Part shown: one piece after another, positions 18,414-27,698 of the stretch
Position numbering within the stretch: position 1 is the first letter of the stretch
How the letters are laid out: each line of letters opens with the position of its first letter
Assembly: GCF_029688865.1 (NCBI RefSeq)
Contig: NZ_JARUKV010000015.1
Coordinates: 1-64,000 of the forward strand
DNA length: 64,000 nt
Direction: 5' to 3'
DNA from: Natronococcus sp. A-GB7
GTDB taxonomy: Archaea > Halobacteriota > Halobacteria > Halobacteriales > Natrialbaceae
The notes under the pieces: model-generated
What the model saw: the letters and a program-made list of their open reading frames with translations, nothing else
The model's database searches: none
Told to the model about the DNA's origin: nothing
Made by a program: the position numbers and the translations under genes

Positions 18414-19235
18414 ATGGAAGAGACGAGAGGGTGGGGACACCCACGAACGCTGGACCGAGACGGGTCGATACTCCACTACTGGGATGTCGGTCCAAAGGAG
18501 GCGCCGGTGGTCGTTTTGACACACGGCGCCAGCATGGACCACCGAATGTTCGACGCCCAGCTCGAACCCCTCCTCGAGGCGGGGTATCGGGTAGTCAGCT
18601 GGGACGTTCGAGGACACGGCCTGTCGAAACCGCTCGGTAGGGAGTTCAGCCTCCAGATAGTCGTCGAAGACCTGGTTGCGATTCTCGACCGGTGTGCGGT
18701 GGACCGCTGCGTTCCGGTGGGACAGTCGTTCGGCGGCTACGTCTCACAGGAACTCCTGTTTCGGTACCCGGAGCGCGTGACCGCACTCGGCGTTATCGGG
18801 GCGACCGACATCACGACGGTCCCGCCGACGCTCGAGCACCTCGCGCTCAAACTCTCGCCGTACCTGTTCCGGATCTGGCCGAACGGACACCTCCGGAAGA
18901 CGATCGCCGACCGGACCGCGGAGACCGAGTCCGCCAAGCGGTACGCGTACAACGCGACGAGCCAGCTCTCCGGGTCCGAGTTCGTCACCGTCTGGAAAGC
19001 CGTTGCCAACACGCTTCACGCCGAACCGGGGTACGTGATCGATCGCCCGTTCTTGCTCACTCACGGGGAGTTCGACCGAACCGGAACGATCAGACGCGAT
19101 GCGCCCTCGTGGGCAGCAAAAGAGCCGAACTGCCACTATGCGGTGATTTCGAACGCAGGTCACAACGCCAACCAGGACAACCCGGACGAGTTCAACGAGG
19201 TGCTGCTGGAATTTCTGCGGCGACAGCTCGACTGA
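18414..19235 (+). CDS. Alpha/beta hydrolase
   Basis: A 273-residue alpha/beta-fold hydrolase. Oxyanion region LTHGASMDH; nucleophile Ser in GQSFGGYVSQE; a cap-like middle (about 130-200); Asp candidate in LLTHGEFDRTG; catalytic His in ISNAGHNANQDNP near the C-terminus. It resembles esterases and peroxidase-like members of the family; the substrate is unknown. Start at ATG 18414, following the decayed-looking interval. Monocistronic: the next gene is convergent. Confidence 0.8.
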   Translation: MEETRGWGHPRTLDRDGSILHYWDVGPKEAPVVVLTHGASMDHRMFDAQLEPLLEAGYRVVSWDVRGHGLSKPLGREFSLQIVVEDLVAILDRCAVDRCVPVGQSFGGYVSQELLFRYPERVTALGVIGATDITTVPPTLEHLALKLSPYLFRIWPNGHLRKTIADRTAETESAKRYAYNATSQLSGSEFVTVWKAVANTLHAEPGYVIDRPFLLTHGEFDRTGTIRRDAPSWAAKEPNCHYAVISNAGHNANQDNPDEFNEVLLEFLRRQLD

Positions 19236-19308
19236 TCACGTGACAGCTGTCGTTGCCTTCGCTCGTTCACGTTGCTCACTCCCGAAGCGGTCGTCGGGCG
19301 CGGCGATC

Positions 19309-20550
19309 CTACGCGAACAGCTGTCGCGCGTCGTCGAGGGCCGCGACCAGCTCGTCGACCTCCTCGCGGGTGTTGTAGACGTAGAACGAGGCTCGAGTCG
19401 ACGCCGGAACGCCCAGCTTGTCGTGAAGCGGCTGGGTACAGTGGTCGCCGGCCCGAACCGCGATCGTGTGGTCGTTCATGATCGAGGTCAGGTCGTGGGC
19501 GTGGACGCCCTCGAGGTTGAAACTGACGAGGCCACCCCGGTCCTCGCCGGGTTCGGGGCCGTAGATCTCGACGTCGCCCTCGTCCTCGAGTTGCTCGTAG
19601 GCGTAGCGCGCGAGTTCCTGCTCGTGATCCCGGATGCGTTCCATCCCGATCTCCTCGAGCCAGTCGACGGCGGCGTGGAGGCCGACTGCCTCGGCGATCG
19701 GCGGCGTTCCGGGCTCGAACTTCCAGGGCAGGTCGCCCCAGGTGGATTCCTCGAAGGTGACCTTCCGGATCATTCCGCCGCCGTAGAGGTAGGGTTCCAT
19801 CCCCTCGAGCAGCTCCTGCTTGCCGTAGAGGACGCCGATTCCGGTTGGTCCGGCCATCTTGTGGCCCGAGAAGGCGTAGAAGTCGGCGTCGATCTCCTTC
19901 ACGTCGACGGGGTGGTTCGGGACCGCCTGGGCGCCGTCGATAAAGGAGAGGGCGTCGTGTTCGTGAGCGAGGTCGGTCAGTTCGCCGACGGGGTTGATCG
20001 TCCCGAGCGTGTTCGAGATGTGGACCGCCGAAACGATCTCGGTGTCGTCGGTGATCAGCTCGCGAGCGTGGTCCATGTCGAGGCGGCCGTCCTCGTCGAC
20101 GCGGATGTACTCGACGCTGGCGCCCGTTCGCTTGGCGATCTGCTGCCAGGTCACCAGCGAGGCGTGGTGTTCCATCTCGGTGAGGACGACCTCGTCGCCG
20201 GGGCCGAGTTCGTTCAATCCCCACGAGTAGGCGAGCAGATTCTCGCTCTCGGTCGTGTTCTTCGTGAAGATAATCTCCTCGCGGCCGTCGGCGCCGATGA
20301 ACTCGGCGACGCGGTCGTGGGCGACCTCGTAGGCCTCGGAGGCTTCTTGGCTCAGGTGGTGGATCCCGCGGTGGACGTTCGCGTTGGACTCGCGGTAGTA
20401 GTCGCTCATCGCGTCGACGACCGGATCCGGCGTCTGGGTCGTCGCCGCGTTGTCGAGGTAGACGACCTGCTGGCCGTCGAACTCTCGCTGGAGGATGGGG
20501 AACTCGTCGCGGATGGCCTCGACGTCGATTGCGAGGTTCTGGGAACTCAT
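19309..20550 (-). CDS. sufS: Cysteine desulfurase SufS
   Basis: A 413-residue PLP enzyme of the class II desulfurase (SufS/CsdA) type that releases sulfur from cysteine for Fe-S assembly. The PLP Lys is Lys231 in AFSGHKMAGPTG. The persulfide Cys is Cys371 in RAGDHCTQPL. Other landmarks are the YLDNAATTQTP start, HRGIHHLSQEA, FTKNTTESENL and EMEHHASLVTW. The scaffold sufU lies at 11.1 kb on the same strand but not next to it. Confidence 0.95.
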   Translation of the reverse strand: MSSQNLAIDVEAIRDEFPILQREFDGQQVVYLDNAATTQTPDPVVDAMSDYYRESNANVHRGIHHLSQEASEAYEVAHDRVAEFIGADGREEIIFTKNTTESENLLAYSWGLNELGPGDEVVLTEMEHHASLVTWQQIAKRTGASVEYIRVDEDGRLDMDHARELITDDTEIVSAVHISNTLGTINPVGELTDLAHEHDALSFIDGAQAVPNHPVDVKEIDADFYAFSGHKMAGPTGIGVLYGKQELLEGMEPYLYGGGMIRKVTFEESTWGDLPWKFEPGTPPIAEAVGLHAAVDWLEEIGMERIRDHEQELARYAYEQLEDEGDVEIYGPEPGEDRGGLVSFNLEGVHAHDLTSIMNDHTIAVRAGDHCTQPLHDKLGVPASTRASFYVYNTREEVDELVAALDDARQLFA

Positions 20551-20828
20551 TGGGTAGAGAGTAGGCTCCCAGACAAAACACTCCTTCGGTCCCAGCGAAC
20601 GGTGCGGCCGCTCACCGGGGAGTTTCTGGAAAGGGAAGGGTGGGTGGGTGGTGTGTCACGACAGGGGGTGTCGAACGACTCTGGTGTGATGGGTGGTGGT
20701 AGGGCCCTGTCGTACTACACCGTAGCCCCGCTGTGTAAATACCGTTGACTCCAACACAGTTTGGTATCATTCGAACCCGGCCTTACATCAATCGAAGCTC
20801 GTCCGTATCTCGACGCCGGCGAGCGCTC

Positions 20829-21119
20829 CTACATCCACAACAGCTGGGCGTGTTTGGTGTCGCCGACCTCGAGGACGTTCGCCTCGTCGACGAACCCCTC
20901 CTCGATCGCGAGCTCGACGGCCCGGGTGCCGACGATGTTGGCGACGGTCGCCCGTGCGAGACTGTCGACGACCGTCGCCTCGTCGGCGGTCTCGCCCCCG
21001 TAGAACTTCTCGGTGACCTCGAGGGTGACGCCGTCGCCCTCGAAGCGCTCGCCGAGGACGTCGTCGTCACAGACGGCGACGAGCAGCCCCTCCGGTGTTT
21101 CGCGTTCGTTGACGATCAT
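20829..21119 (-). CDS. DUF424 family protein
   Basis: A 96-residue archaeal protein of the DUF424 family. Features are the MIVNERETPEGLLVAVCDDD start, LGERFEGDGVTLEVTEKFYG, and the NIVGTRAVELAIEEGFVDEA segment. The family is widespread in archaea and suspected of acting near translation or RNA, but no activity is established. It begins 3 bases after the stop of the TPR gene, so the two are one operon. Confidence 0.85.
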   Translation of the reverse strand: MIVNERETPEGLLVAVCDDDVLGERFEGDGVTLEVTEKFYGGETADEATVVDSLARATVANIVGTRAVELAIEEGFVDEANVLEVGDTKHAQLLWM

Positions 21120-21122
21120 CCC

Positions 21123-21980
21123 TCACTCGAGTTGCCACTCGTCGTCGGATTCGGGCTCGGGGACGCGTCCCGGATCCGTGATCTCGACGTCCTCGCGGTT
21201 CGGCGGACGGCCGCCACCCGCCTGCTGCCCCGCCATCTCCTCGCGTTCTTCCATCACGCGCTGTTCGGCTCGCTCGCGCATCTCGTTTGCCTCCTCGGCG
21301 ATCTCCTCGGCCTCGTCGTACTCGCCGAGCTCCTCGAGAATTTCGGCCTTCTCCTCTAACACCTGGGAGTTTCGCATCCCCAGCCGGATCGCGTTGTCGA
21401 CGCAGTGAAGCGCCTCCTCGGCCAGCCCGCGCTCCGAGAGGAAGAAGGCGCGGTTGAACCAGCCTTCGGCGAACCGTTCGTCGATCTCGACGGCGCGTTC
21501 GGCGTGTTCGAGCGCCTGGGCGGTCTCGCCGAACTCCCAGAGGGCGTAGGCGAGGTTCGTTTCGGCGGTGGCGGCGTGTTCGCTCTCGGAGTCGATCTGT
21601 AGCGCCTCTCGGTAGGCGCCGATTGCCTCGTCGTACTCCTCGAGTTCGGCGTGGGCGACGCCCTTGTTCGTCCAGGCCTCCTGGGCGAGCAGGTCGTCCT
21701 CCGCGAAGCTCGCGGTCCGATCGAACGCCTCGGTGGCCTGCTCGAACCGGTTGATCTGCATGTAGTTGAGCCCGACGTCGAGCAACTCGTTAGCGTCGAC
21801 CTCCTCGTTGTCGATGTTGTGTCGGTCGAGCGTGTCGGTGACGACCCGGGAGTCGACGGGGTCGACCTTCGCGGGGTCGACGCCCAGCTCCGGCGGATCC
21901 AGATCGAACTCGTCGTAGTCGCCTCCGAACCCCTCGCCTTCGGAGAACGGATGGTCGGAGTCGCCCTCTCGATCAGTCAT
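21123..21980 (-). CDS. Tetratricopeptide-repeat protein
   Basis: A 285-residue soluble protein with four or five TPR helix pairs between about residues 65 and 230 (for example GLNYMQINRFEQATEAFDRT, GVAHAELEEYDEAIGAYREA, AYALWEFGETAQALEHAERA and EILEELGEYDEAEEIAEEAN). It is followed by a Glu/Arg coiled stretch and a Gly/Arg/Asp tail. TPRs bind partner peptides; the partner here is not known. First gene of a two-gene unit with DUF424. Confidence 0.85.
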   Translation of the reverse strand: MTDREGDSDHPFSEGEGFGGDYDEFDLDPPELGVDPAKVDPVDSRVVTDTLDRHNIDNEEVDANELLDVGLNYMQINRFEQATEAFDRTASFAEDDLLAQEAWTNKGVAHAELEEYDEAIGAYREALQIDSESEHAATAETNLAYALWEFGETAQALEHAERAVEIDERFAEGWFNRAFFLSERGLAEEALHCVDNAIRLGMRNSQVLEEKAEILEELGEYDEAEEIAEEANEMRERAEQRVMEEREEMAGQQAGGGRPPNREDVEITDPGRVPEPESDDEWQLE

Positions 21981-22137
21981 TAGTGGAAAATGGTCGCCAC
22001 GACTGTTAAGGGCTGCGACCTACTGATATCCCCGTTCCGTACTCACGGCGTTGGCAGCGGAACGAACACCACGAAAGCCCCTTTCAGTCCACCCGTGCCG
22101 GCCGATCGGTCGAGCCCCGTGGTCGGACTGGAACTCC

Positions 22138-23553
22138 TCACCGTAAGCTCCCCGAGAGCACCTTCGCCGCGACGAGGACGGGATCCCACGTCGTGTTGAA
22201 CGGCGGCGCGTACGCCAGGTCGTAGTTCTCGAGCTCCTCGACGGCGGCAGCCTCGTGGAGGGCCGCGACGACCGCGTGACTGCGGTGGACCGCCCCCTCG
22301 CCGTACTCGCTGACGAGGCTCGCCCCGAGGACCCGTCCGGTGTCGCGGTCGGCCGTCAGCGTGACGGTGACGGTGCCGTCCTGGGGGTAGTAGCCCGCCC
22401 TCGAGTTCGCGTCGATCGTCTCGCTGACGGGGTCGAAGCCGGCTTCGCGGGCCGCCTCGTGATCGAGGATTCCCGTCCGGGCGGCCTCGACGTCGAAGGC
22501 TTTGATCGCCGCCGTTCCCGCGATAGCGCCGCCCGTCGTCGGCTGCCCCGCAACGGTCTGGCCGACCGCGCGGCCGTGGCGGTTCGCGGTCAGCGCCAGC
22601 GGGACGTACGCCGGCTCGCCGGTGACGGTGTGGATCGCCTCCGCGCAGTCGCCGGCGGCGTAGACGTCGTCGGCGCTGGTCTCCCGATACGGGTCGGTCG
22701 CGATCGCGCCCGTCTCGCCGAGTTCGATCCCCGCCTCCTCGGCGAGATCGGTACGGGGTCGGACGCCGGTTCCGAGCAGCGCCATCTCGACGTCGATCCG
22801 CTCGTCCGCAGCGACGACTGCCTCGACCGAACCGTCGCCCTCGAGCGCCTCGACCTCGCTGCCGAGGTAGACGCGGACGTCCTGCTCGCGGAGGTGGTCC
22901 GCGACGGCCTCGCTGGTCGCCTCGCCGAACGTCGGCAGCAGGCGCTCGCCGCGCTGGAAGAGGTTGACCTCGAAGCCGTTGGCGGCCAGCGCCTCGGCCA
23001 TCTCGATCCCGACGTACCCCCCGCCGACGACCGCGACGGGACCCGTACACTCCTCGAGGTACTGACAGGCTGGCCCCCGGTCGGGCTGCTGGAACGTCTC
23101 CGCCTCGCGCGCTCTGGCGACGTACTCCCGGAGCTCCTTCCCGTCGCTCATCGAGCCCAGCGTGTAGACGCCCTCGAGGTCGGTGCCGTCGACCGGGGGC
23201 TCGGTCGCCTCGGCTCCGGTCGCGATCAGCAGGGCGTCGTACGACTGCGTGACGGAGCCGTCCTCGCTCTCGGCGGTCACCGTCTTCTCGTCGGGATCGA
23301 TCGCGACGACCTCGTGGCCCGTCCGCAGGTCGATGTCCCGCTCCTTGCGGAACTCCTCGGGGGTCACGGAGACCAGCTCCTCGAGCGACTGGATCTCACC
23401 CTTGACGTAGTAGGGCAGGCCGCAGGCGCCGTAGGAGACCCACTCGCCCTTCTCGAAGACGACGACCTCGAGCTCGGGGTCGTCTCGTTTTGCCTTGCTC
23501 GCGGCTGACATCCCGGCGGCGTCGCCGCCGACGACGACGAAGGTGTCTGACAT
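22138..23553 (-). CDS. CoA-disulfide reductase / NADH oxidase-like flavoprotein
   Basis: A 471-residue FAD and NAD(P)H-binding enzyme of the CoA-disulfide reductase/NADH oxidase family. The FAD motif is VVVGGDAAGMSAASKAKR; the redox Cys is Cys44 in SYGACGLPYY; the NAD motif is VAVVGGGYVGIEMAEALA; the second FAD motif is DDVYAAGDCAE. The C-terminal dimerisation domain includes YAPPFNTTWDPVLVAAK. One redox Cys and the absence of a CxxxxC pair exclude a lipoamide dehydrogenase. The substrate could be CoA disulfide, bis-gamma-glutamylcystine or a persulfide; gshA is present at 50.6 kb. Confidence 0.85.
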   Translation of the reverse strand: MSDTFVVVGGDAAGMSAASKAKRDDPELEVVVFEKGEWVSYGACGLPYYVKGEIQSLEELVSVTPEEFRKERDIDLRTGHEVVAIDPDEKTVTAESEDGSVTQSYDALLIATGAEATEPPVDGTDLEGVYTLGSMSDGKELREYVARAREAETFQQPDRGPACQYLEECTGPVAVVGGGYVGIEMAEALAANGFEVNLFQRGERLLPTFGEATSEAVADHLREQDVRVYLGSEVEALEGDGSVEAVVAADERIDVEMALLGTGVRPRTDLAEEAGIELGETGAIATDPYRETSADDVYAAGDCAEAIHTVTGEPAYVPLALTANRHGRAVGQTVAGQPTTGGAIAGTAAIKAFDVEAARTGILDHEAAREAGFDPVSETIDANSRAGYYPQDGTVTVTLTADRDTGRVLGASLVSEYGEGAVHRSHAVVAALHEAAAVEELENYDLAYAPPFNTTWDPVLVAAKVLSGSLR

Positions 23554-23656
23554 AGCCGTCCGTTCGGCCCGCAGCCGCTTAAGAAGGCGCCACTTCGCCG
23601 TCGGCCTCGACTCTGGGTACCGTTACCGTTGAGTACGATCCCGTCCAAGAGCAGGT

Positions 23657-24214
23657 ATGCGACTGTTCGTCAGCGTCGATCTCCCGGAGGACCTCGCCGA
23701 GCCGGTCGCCGACCTCCAGGCGGAGCTCGCGGAGGCGAGCGGGCTGAACGTCACCGATCCCGAGCAGGCCCACCTCACGCTGAAGTTCCTCGGTGACGTG
23801 GAGGAGGACCGCGTCCCCACGCTCTCGCGGGAGCTACGGGCCGCGGTCGACAAAGCCGGGGTCTCGCCGTTTACCGTCCGGTTCGACGGGCTCGGCGTCT
23901 TTCCCGACCTCGAGTACATCAGCGTCGTCTGGCTGGGAACCGAGGCGGGCGGCGCCGAACTCACCCGCCTCCACGAGGCCGTCGAGGAGCGAACGACTGC
24001 GATGGGGTTCGAGGAAGAGTCTCACGACTTCACGCCCCACGTTACCCTCGCTCGGATGGAACACGCCGGCGGCAAGGAGCTGGTTCAGGAGCTCGTCCGC
24101 GAACGCGAGCCGACCGTCGGCGAGATGCGCGTCGACGAGATCCGCCTCACCGAGAGCACCCTGACCGAGGACGGTCCCGAGTACGCGACCGTCGAACGGT
24201 TTCCCCTCGAGTAG
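23657..24214 (+). CDS. thpR: RNA 2',3'-cyclic phosphodiesterase
   Basis: A 185-residue LigT-like 2H phosphoesterase that opens 2',3'-cyclic phosphates at RNA ends. The two catalytic H-x-T motifs are visible: His39-Leu-Thr in [10 protein letters not shown] and His128-Val-Thr in [10 protein letters not shown]. The N-terminus [13 protein letters not shown] is typical. A second 2H relative lies at 59773-60273. It precedes rpl39e by 76 bases, a spacing that leaves room for a separate promoter. Confidence 0.9.
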   Translation: MRLFVSVDLPEDLAEPVADLQAELAEASGLNVTDPEQAHLTLKFLGDVEEDRVPTLSRELRAAVDKAGVSPFTVRFDGLGVFPDLEYISVVWLGTEAGGAELTRLHEAVEERTTAMGFEEESHDFTPHVTLARMEHAGGKELVQELVREREPTVGEMRVDEIRLTESTLTEDGPEYATVERFPLE

Positions 24215-24290
24215 ACCGCAGAGAGCCGGACCCGTGAGGCCTCGCGAGATGGACAACATTTTAAGCCACCGCGGGCTACGTCCGGCTACT

Positions 24291-24443
24291 ATGGGTAAGA
24301 AATCGAAGGGCAAGAAGAAGCGACTTGCCAAACTCGAGAACCAGAACAGCCGCGTGCCGGTCTGGGTCATGATGAAGACCGACATGGAAGTCACCCGGAA
24401 CCCGAAGCGACGCAACTGGCGGCGCAACGACACTGACGAGTAA
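24291..24443 (+). CDS. rpl39e: 50S ribosomal protein L39e
   Basis: The 50-residue L39e, an archaeal/eukaryotic large-subunit protein lining the peptide exit tunnel. It is strongly basic: [20 protein letters not shown], then [20 protein letters not shown] and RNWRRND. The start at 24291 is fixed by homology, although the frame is open from 24234. A TATA-like ttttaag lies about 35 bases upstream. First gene of the rpl39e-rpl31e-eif6 operon. Confidence 0.96.
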   Translation: MGKKSKGKKKRLAKLENQNSRVPVWVMMKTDMEVTRNPKRRNWRRNDTDE

Positions 24444-24445
24444 CA

Positions 24446-24724
24446 ATGAGTGCAAGCGATTTCGAGGAGCGGGTCGTCACCGTTCCGCTGCGTGACGTCA
24501 AGAAGGGCGCCAACCACGAGGCCGCCGACCTCGCGATGCGACTGGTCCGCGAACACCTCGCGAAACACTTCGCGGTCGACAAAGACGCCATCCGACTCGA
24601 TCCCTCGATCAACGAGACGATCTGGTCGCAGGGCCGATCGAACCCGCCACGGAAGCTCCGCGTCCGCGCGGCTCGCTTCGACGAGGAGGGTGAGGCCGTC
24701 GTCGAGGCCGAGGTCGCCGACTAA
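24446..24724 (+). CDS. rpl31e: 50S ribosomal protein L31e
   Basis: A 92-residue L31e located at the polypeptide-exit rim of the 50S subunit. Conserved segments are [36 protein letters not shown] and [20 protein letters not shown]. The ATG comes two bases after the L39e stop, and the eIF6 start follows two bases after its own stop, so the three genes are tightly coupled. Confidence 0.97.
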   Translation: MSASDFEERVVTVPLRDVKKGANHEAADLAMRLVREHLAKHFAVDKDAIRLDPSINETIWSQGRSNPPRKLRVRAARFDEEGEAVVEAEVAD

Positions 24725-24726
24725 AC

Positions 24727-25392
24727 TTGCAGCGTCTCGCCTTCGCCGGGTCGGCCTACGTCGGCGTCTTCGCCCGCGCGACCGACTCGTGCGTGCTCGT
24801 CCGGCCGGACGTCGACGACGACACCGTCGCCGACCTGACCGACGAACTCGAGGTGCCCGCCGTCCAGACGACCGTCGGCGGCTCCTCGACGGTCGGCGCC
24901 CTCGCGACGGGCAACGAGAACGGGCTGCTGGTCAGCTCCCGCGTGCTCGAGTACGAGCGCGAGCGTCTCGAGGAGGAAGTCGACCTCCCGGTCGCCGAAC
25001 TCCCGGGCAACGTCAACGCCGCCGGCAACGTCGTGCTCGCGAACGATCACGGTGCGTACGTCCACCCCGACCTGACCCGAGAGGCCATCCAGGTCGTCAA
25101 GGATACCCTCGAGGTCCCCGTCGAACGGGGCGACCTCGCGGGCGTTCGAACCGTCGGCACCGCCGCGGTCGCGACCAACACGGGCGTGCTCTGTCACCCC
25201 AAGTCGACCGACGAGGAACTCGACTTCCTCGAGGACGCGCTGGACGTTCGGGCCGACGTCGGCACCGTCAACTACGGCGCGCCGCTGGTCGGCTCGGGGC
25301 TGCTGGCCAACGACGCCGGCTACGTCGTCGGCGAGGAGACGACCGGACCGGAGCTCGGTCGGATCGAGGACGCGCTGGGCTACCTCGACTGA
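24727..25392 (+). CDS. eif6: Translation initiation factor aIF6
   Basis: A 221-residue ribosome anti-association factor that binds the 50S subunit and prevents joining with 30S. It has the five repeated pentein units seen as [73 protein letters not shown] and [20 protein letters not shown]. The start is the TTG at 24727, two bases after L31e. aIF6 works with NMD3, also encoded in this window. Confidence 0.96.
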   Translation: MQRLAFAGSAYVGVFARATDSCVLVRPDVDDDTVADLTDELEVPAVQTTVGGSSTVGALATGNENGLLVSSRVLEYERERLEEEVDLPVAELPGNVNAAGNVVLANDHGAYVHPDLTREAIQVVKDTLEVPVERGDLAGVRTVGTAAVATNTGVLCHPKSTDEELDFLEDALDVRADVGTVNYGAPLVGSGLLANDAGYVVGEETTGPELGRIEDALGYLD

Positions 25393-25399
25393 CGGTCGC

Positions 25400-25693
25400 T
25401 TACTTCGCTTCGTCGTACCATCGATAGATCCAGCCCGTCAGCGCGAGCGCCGCGATACCGACGACCGCGATGACACCCCCGGGCATCCACTGACCGCTAA
25501 AGGCCACGAGCAACAGCCCGACGCTGGTCGCCAGCAGCCCGACGTGGGCGAAAAAGAGCGCACCCACGAACGCGAGCAGCGTCTCTCGGGACATCTCGCC
25601 GAACGCCTCCTGGAGCTCCTCGCTTTCGTCGTTCGAGTCCCCCTCGAACGGCGACGGGTCGTCCTCCTCGAGCGCCTCGAGCGGGTTGATCAC
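25400..25693 (-). CDS. Small membrane protein, two spans
   Basis: A 97-residue protein with an acidic N-terminus (LEALEEDDPSPFEGDSNDES), then ETLLAFVGALFFAHVGLLAT and the hydrophobic GVIAVVGIAALALTGWIY. Two or three spans, C-terminus YDEAK. Function unknown. It is convergent with eif6 (8 bases between stops). Confidence 0.65.
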   Translation of the reverse strand: MINPLEALEEDDPSPFEGDSNDESEELQEAFGEMSRETLLAFVGALFFAHVGLLATSVGLLLVAFSGQWMPGGVIAVVGIAALALTGWIYRWYDEAK

Positions 25694-25733
25694 AGTACGG
25701 TGACCGACAGCCGCACGCGTACGGTGGTGTCGC

Positions 25734-26048
25734 TCATTCGGTTGACTCGAACCGGTGGCGAACGACCTCGCTGTCGTCGTTCCACTCGAAGTCGTCGTGG
25801 GCGCGCTCGAGCAGTCCGCGGTACGCCTCGAGGTCGTCCATCCCCTCCGCGCGGGCGTCCTCGTCGGTGAGGTCGCCGAGCGTCCGTTCGGTCACGTCCA
25901 CCACTTCGAACGTCGTCTCCTCGATGGTGAACGTGTCTCCCTCGTCGGCGTAGCGGTGGCCGCGGTGGATCTGGGTCACCTCGCCCTCGAGAACCTGCCC
26001 CTGCATTCGTTCGCTCGGCAGCAACTCGGCTGGATCGTGCTCGGTCAT
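25734..26048 (-). CDS. ASCH-domain protein
   Basis: A 104-residue acidic protein resembling the ASCH/PUA-like fold: QVLEGEVTQIHRGHRYADEG, FTIEETTFEVVDVTERTLGD and DDFEWNDDSEVVRHRF. ASCH domains bind RNA or act on it, but no substrate is shown here. The small membrane protein at 25400-25693 follows 40 bases after its stop on the same strand. Confidence 0.65.
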   Translation of the reverse strand: MTEHDPAELLPSERMQGQVLEGEVTQIHRGHRYADEGDTFTIEETTFEVVDVTERTLGDLTDEDARAEGMDDLEAYRGLLERAHDDFEWNDDSEVVRHRFESTE

Positions 26049-26155
26049 GGGCGATCGTACGCGGGCTCGAGGGAAACCGTTTGGCCCAACGTAGTAGTCA
26101 TCGGTCCGAACTGTTCACCTCAAGAACTATACTCTGTCCCGAACAATCGTTCAGC

Positions 26156-27106
26156 ATGGTGTTCAGATCGCTGTTCGGACGGATCCGGACCGGTCTTCGG
26201 GTGGCGAAGGCGTCGTTCGGCGTCCTGCGCCGGGAGTACTGGCTGCTCGTCTTTCCGGTACTGTACGGGATCACCTGGCTGGCGGGCGTGATCGGCCTCC
26301 TCGCCGGAATTTTCGTTGCCCTCGTCGGCGCCGGCTACGGGCTGGCGGCCGTCGACCAGATCGCGACCGTCTCGGAGGGACAGGCTGAGACGACCGTTAC
26401 CGCGCTTTTGGTGGCCGCCTCGGTCCTGTTCATGTTCGTCGCGACCGCCGTTGCGACGTTTTTCAGCGCGGCGCTCGTCCACTCGGTCGGCTCGCTGTTC
26501 GCCGGCGAATCCACGAGCCTCAGAGACGGACTCGCGGGCGCGTGGGAGGCCAAACGGACGATCCTCGCCTGGGGTGCCGTCGGCACCGCGGTCGGACTGG
26601 TCTTTCGGGCCCTCGAGAGCCGGGAGGGAACTGCGGCCCGGCTCGCCCGCTCGGTGGCCGGCTTCGCCTGGTTCGCGATGACGTTCTTCATCGTTCCCGT
26701 GATCGTCTTCCAGGGGGGTGGCGTCCGGGAGTCGATGCGAAACAGCGTGGAGCTCTTCCGGGACACCTGGGGTGAGGCGGGCGGTACGACGCTCGGTATC
26801 GGGCTCGTTATCCTCCCGCTCGTGGCGCTCGTCGGTGGGCTCGGGATCGGCCTCCCGCTGTTCGCGCTCGAGGCGCCGGGTTCGGTCCTCCAGTACACGC
26901 TCGTGCCGACGCTGCTCGCGATCGCGGCGCTGTTGGTCGTCCAGAACGCGGCGACGGCGGTCGCGAAGACGGCGCTGTACGAGTACGCGACCGACGGCGA
27001 GCTCCCGCCGGAGTTCGACGGGATCGATCCCGACCGGCTCGTCAGATCCAAGCGATCCGTCTCGCCGACGACGAGTTCGACCGGTCGCGAGCCCGGTCAG
27101 ATATAG
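26156..27106 (+). CDS. DUF6159 family multi-span membrane protein
   Basis: A 316-residue integral membrane protein. Hydrophobic segments occur at YWLLVFPVLYGITWLAGVIG, TALLVAASVLFMFVATAVAT, FAWFAMTFFIVPVIVFQGG, GIGLVILPLVALVGGLGIG and LVPTLLAIAALLVVQNAATA. A FFIVPVIVFQGGGVRESM segment and the terminal cytosolic YEYATDGELPPEF match what I recall of the DUF6159 family. Start at ATG 26156 rather than the upstream frame at 26081; function unknown. Confidence 0.75.
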   Translation: MVFRSLFGRIRTGLRVAKASFGVLRREYWLLVFPVLYGITWLAGVIGLLAGIFVALVGAGYGLAAVDQIATVSEGQAETTVTALLVAASVLFMFVATAVATFFSAALVHSVGSLFAGESTSLRDGLAGAWEAKRTILAWGAVGTAVGLVFRALESREGTAARLARSVAGFAWFAMTFFIVPVIVFQGGGVRESMRNSVELFRDTWGEAGGTTLGIGLVILPLVALVGGLGIGLPLFALEAPGSVLQYTLVPTLLAIAALLVVQNAATAVAKTALYEYATDGELPPEFDGIDPDRLVRSKRSVSPTTSSTGREPGQI

Positions 27107-27231
27107 CACCGCCGGTTCGCTCGCAGGGGTCCTCGGGCCGACCTGAGTCCGGATTTCGGGCGGAGAGGGGGTTCGGCGACTGACTCCGACGGAAGGGAAG
27201 ATTCTTCCGACTGCCTGCCGCAAAGACGGCT

Positions 27232-27681
27232 ATGGGACAACAGCAACTTCAGCAGCTCTCGCAGGAACTTCAGGAGATCGAAGAACAGATCGAGACGCTC
27301 CAGGGCAACGTCCAGGAGCTCCAGCAGGAGAAACACGACGCCGACGAGGCCATCGAGGCCCTCGACACCCTCGAGAGCGACTCGACGGTGCAGGTGCCCC
27401 TCGGCGGCGGCGCCTACCTGCGGGCGACGATCGAGGACATCGACGAAGTGATCGTCGACCTCGGTGCCGACTACGCCGCGGAGTTCGAGGAGGACGGCGC
27501 CGTCGACGCCCTCGAGAACCGCAAGGATCGACTCGACGACCAGATCGAGGACGTCAACGAGGAGATCACGGAGCTCGAGGCCGAGAGCAGCGAGCTCGAA
27601 CAGCAGGCCCAGCAGCTCCAGCAGCAGGCGATGCAACAGCAGATGCAGCAGATGGGACAGGGACAGGGCCCGGACGAGTAA
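27232..27681 (+). CDS. pfdA: Prefoldin subunit alpha
   Basis: A 149-residue prefoldin alpha subunit that, with beta, captures unfolded proteins and hands them to the chaperonin. It is a long N-terminal coiled coil (LQQLSQELQEIEEQIETLQG), a central beta hairpin (STVQVPLGGGAYLRATIED), and a C-terminal coiled coil ending in a Gln/Met-rich run. 17 bases before ftsY on the same strand. Confidence 0.94.
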   Translation: MGQQQLQQLSQELQEIEEQIETLQGNVQELQQEKHDADEAIEALDTLESDSTVQVPLGGGAYLRATIEDIDEVIVDLGADYAAEFEEDGAVDALENRKDRLDDQIEDVNEEITELEAESSELEQQAQQLQQQAMQQQMQQMGQGQGPDE

Positions 27682-27698
27682 CGTAAGGGGTCACACCC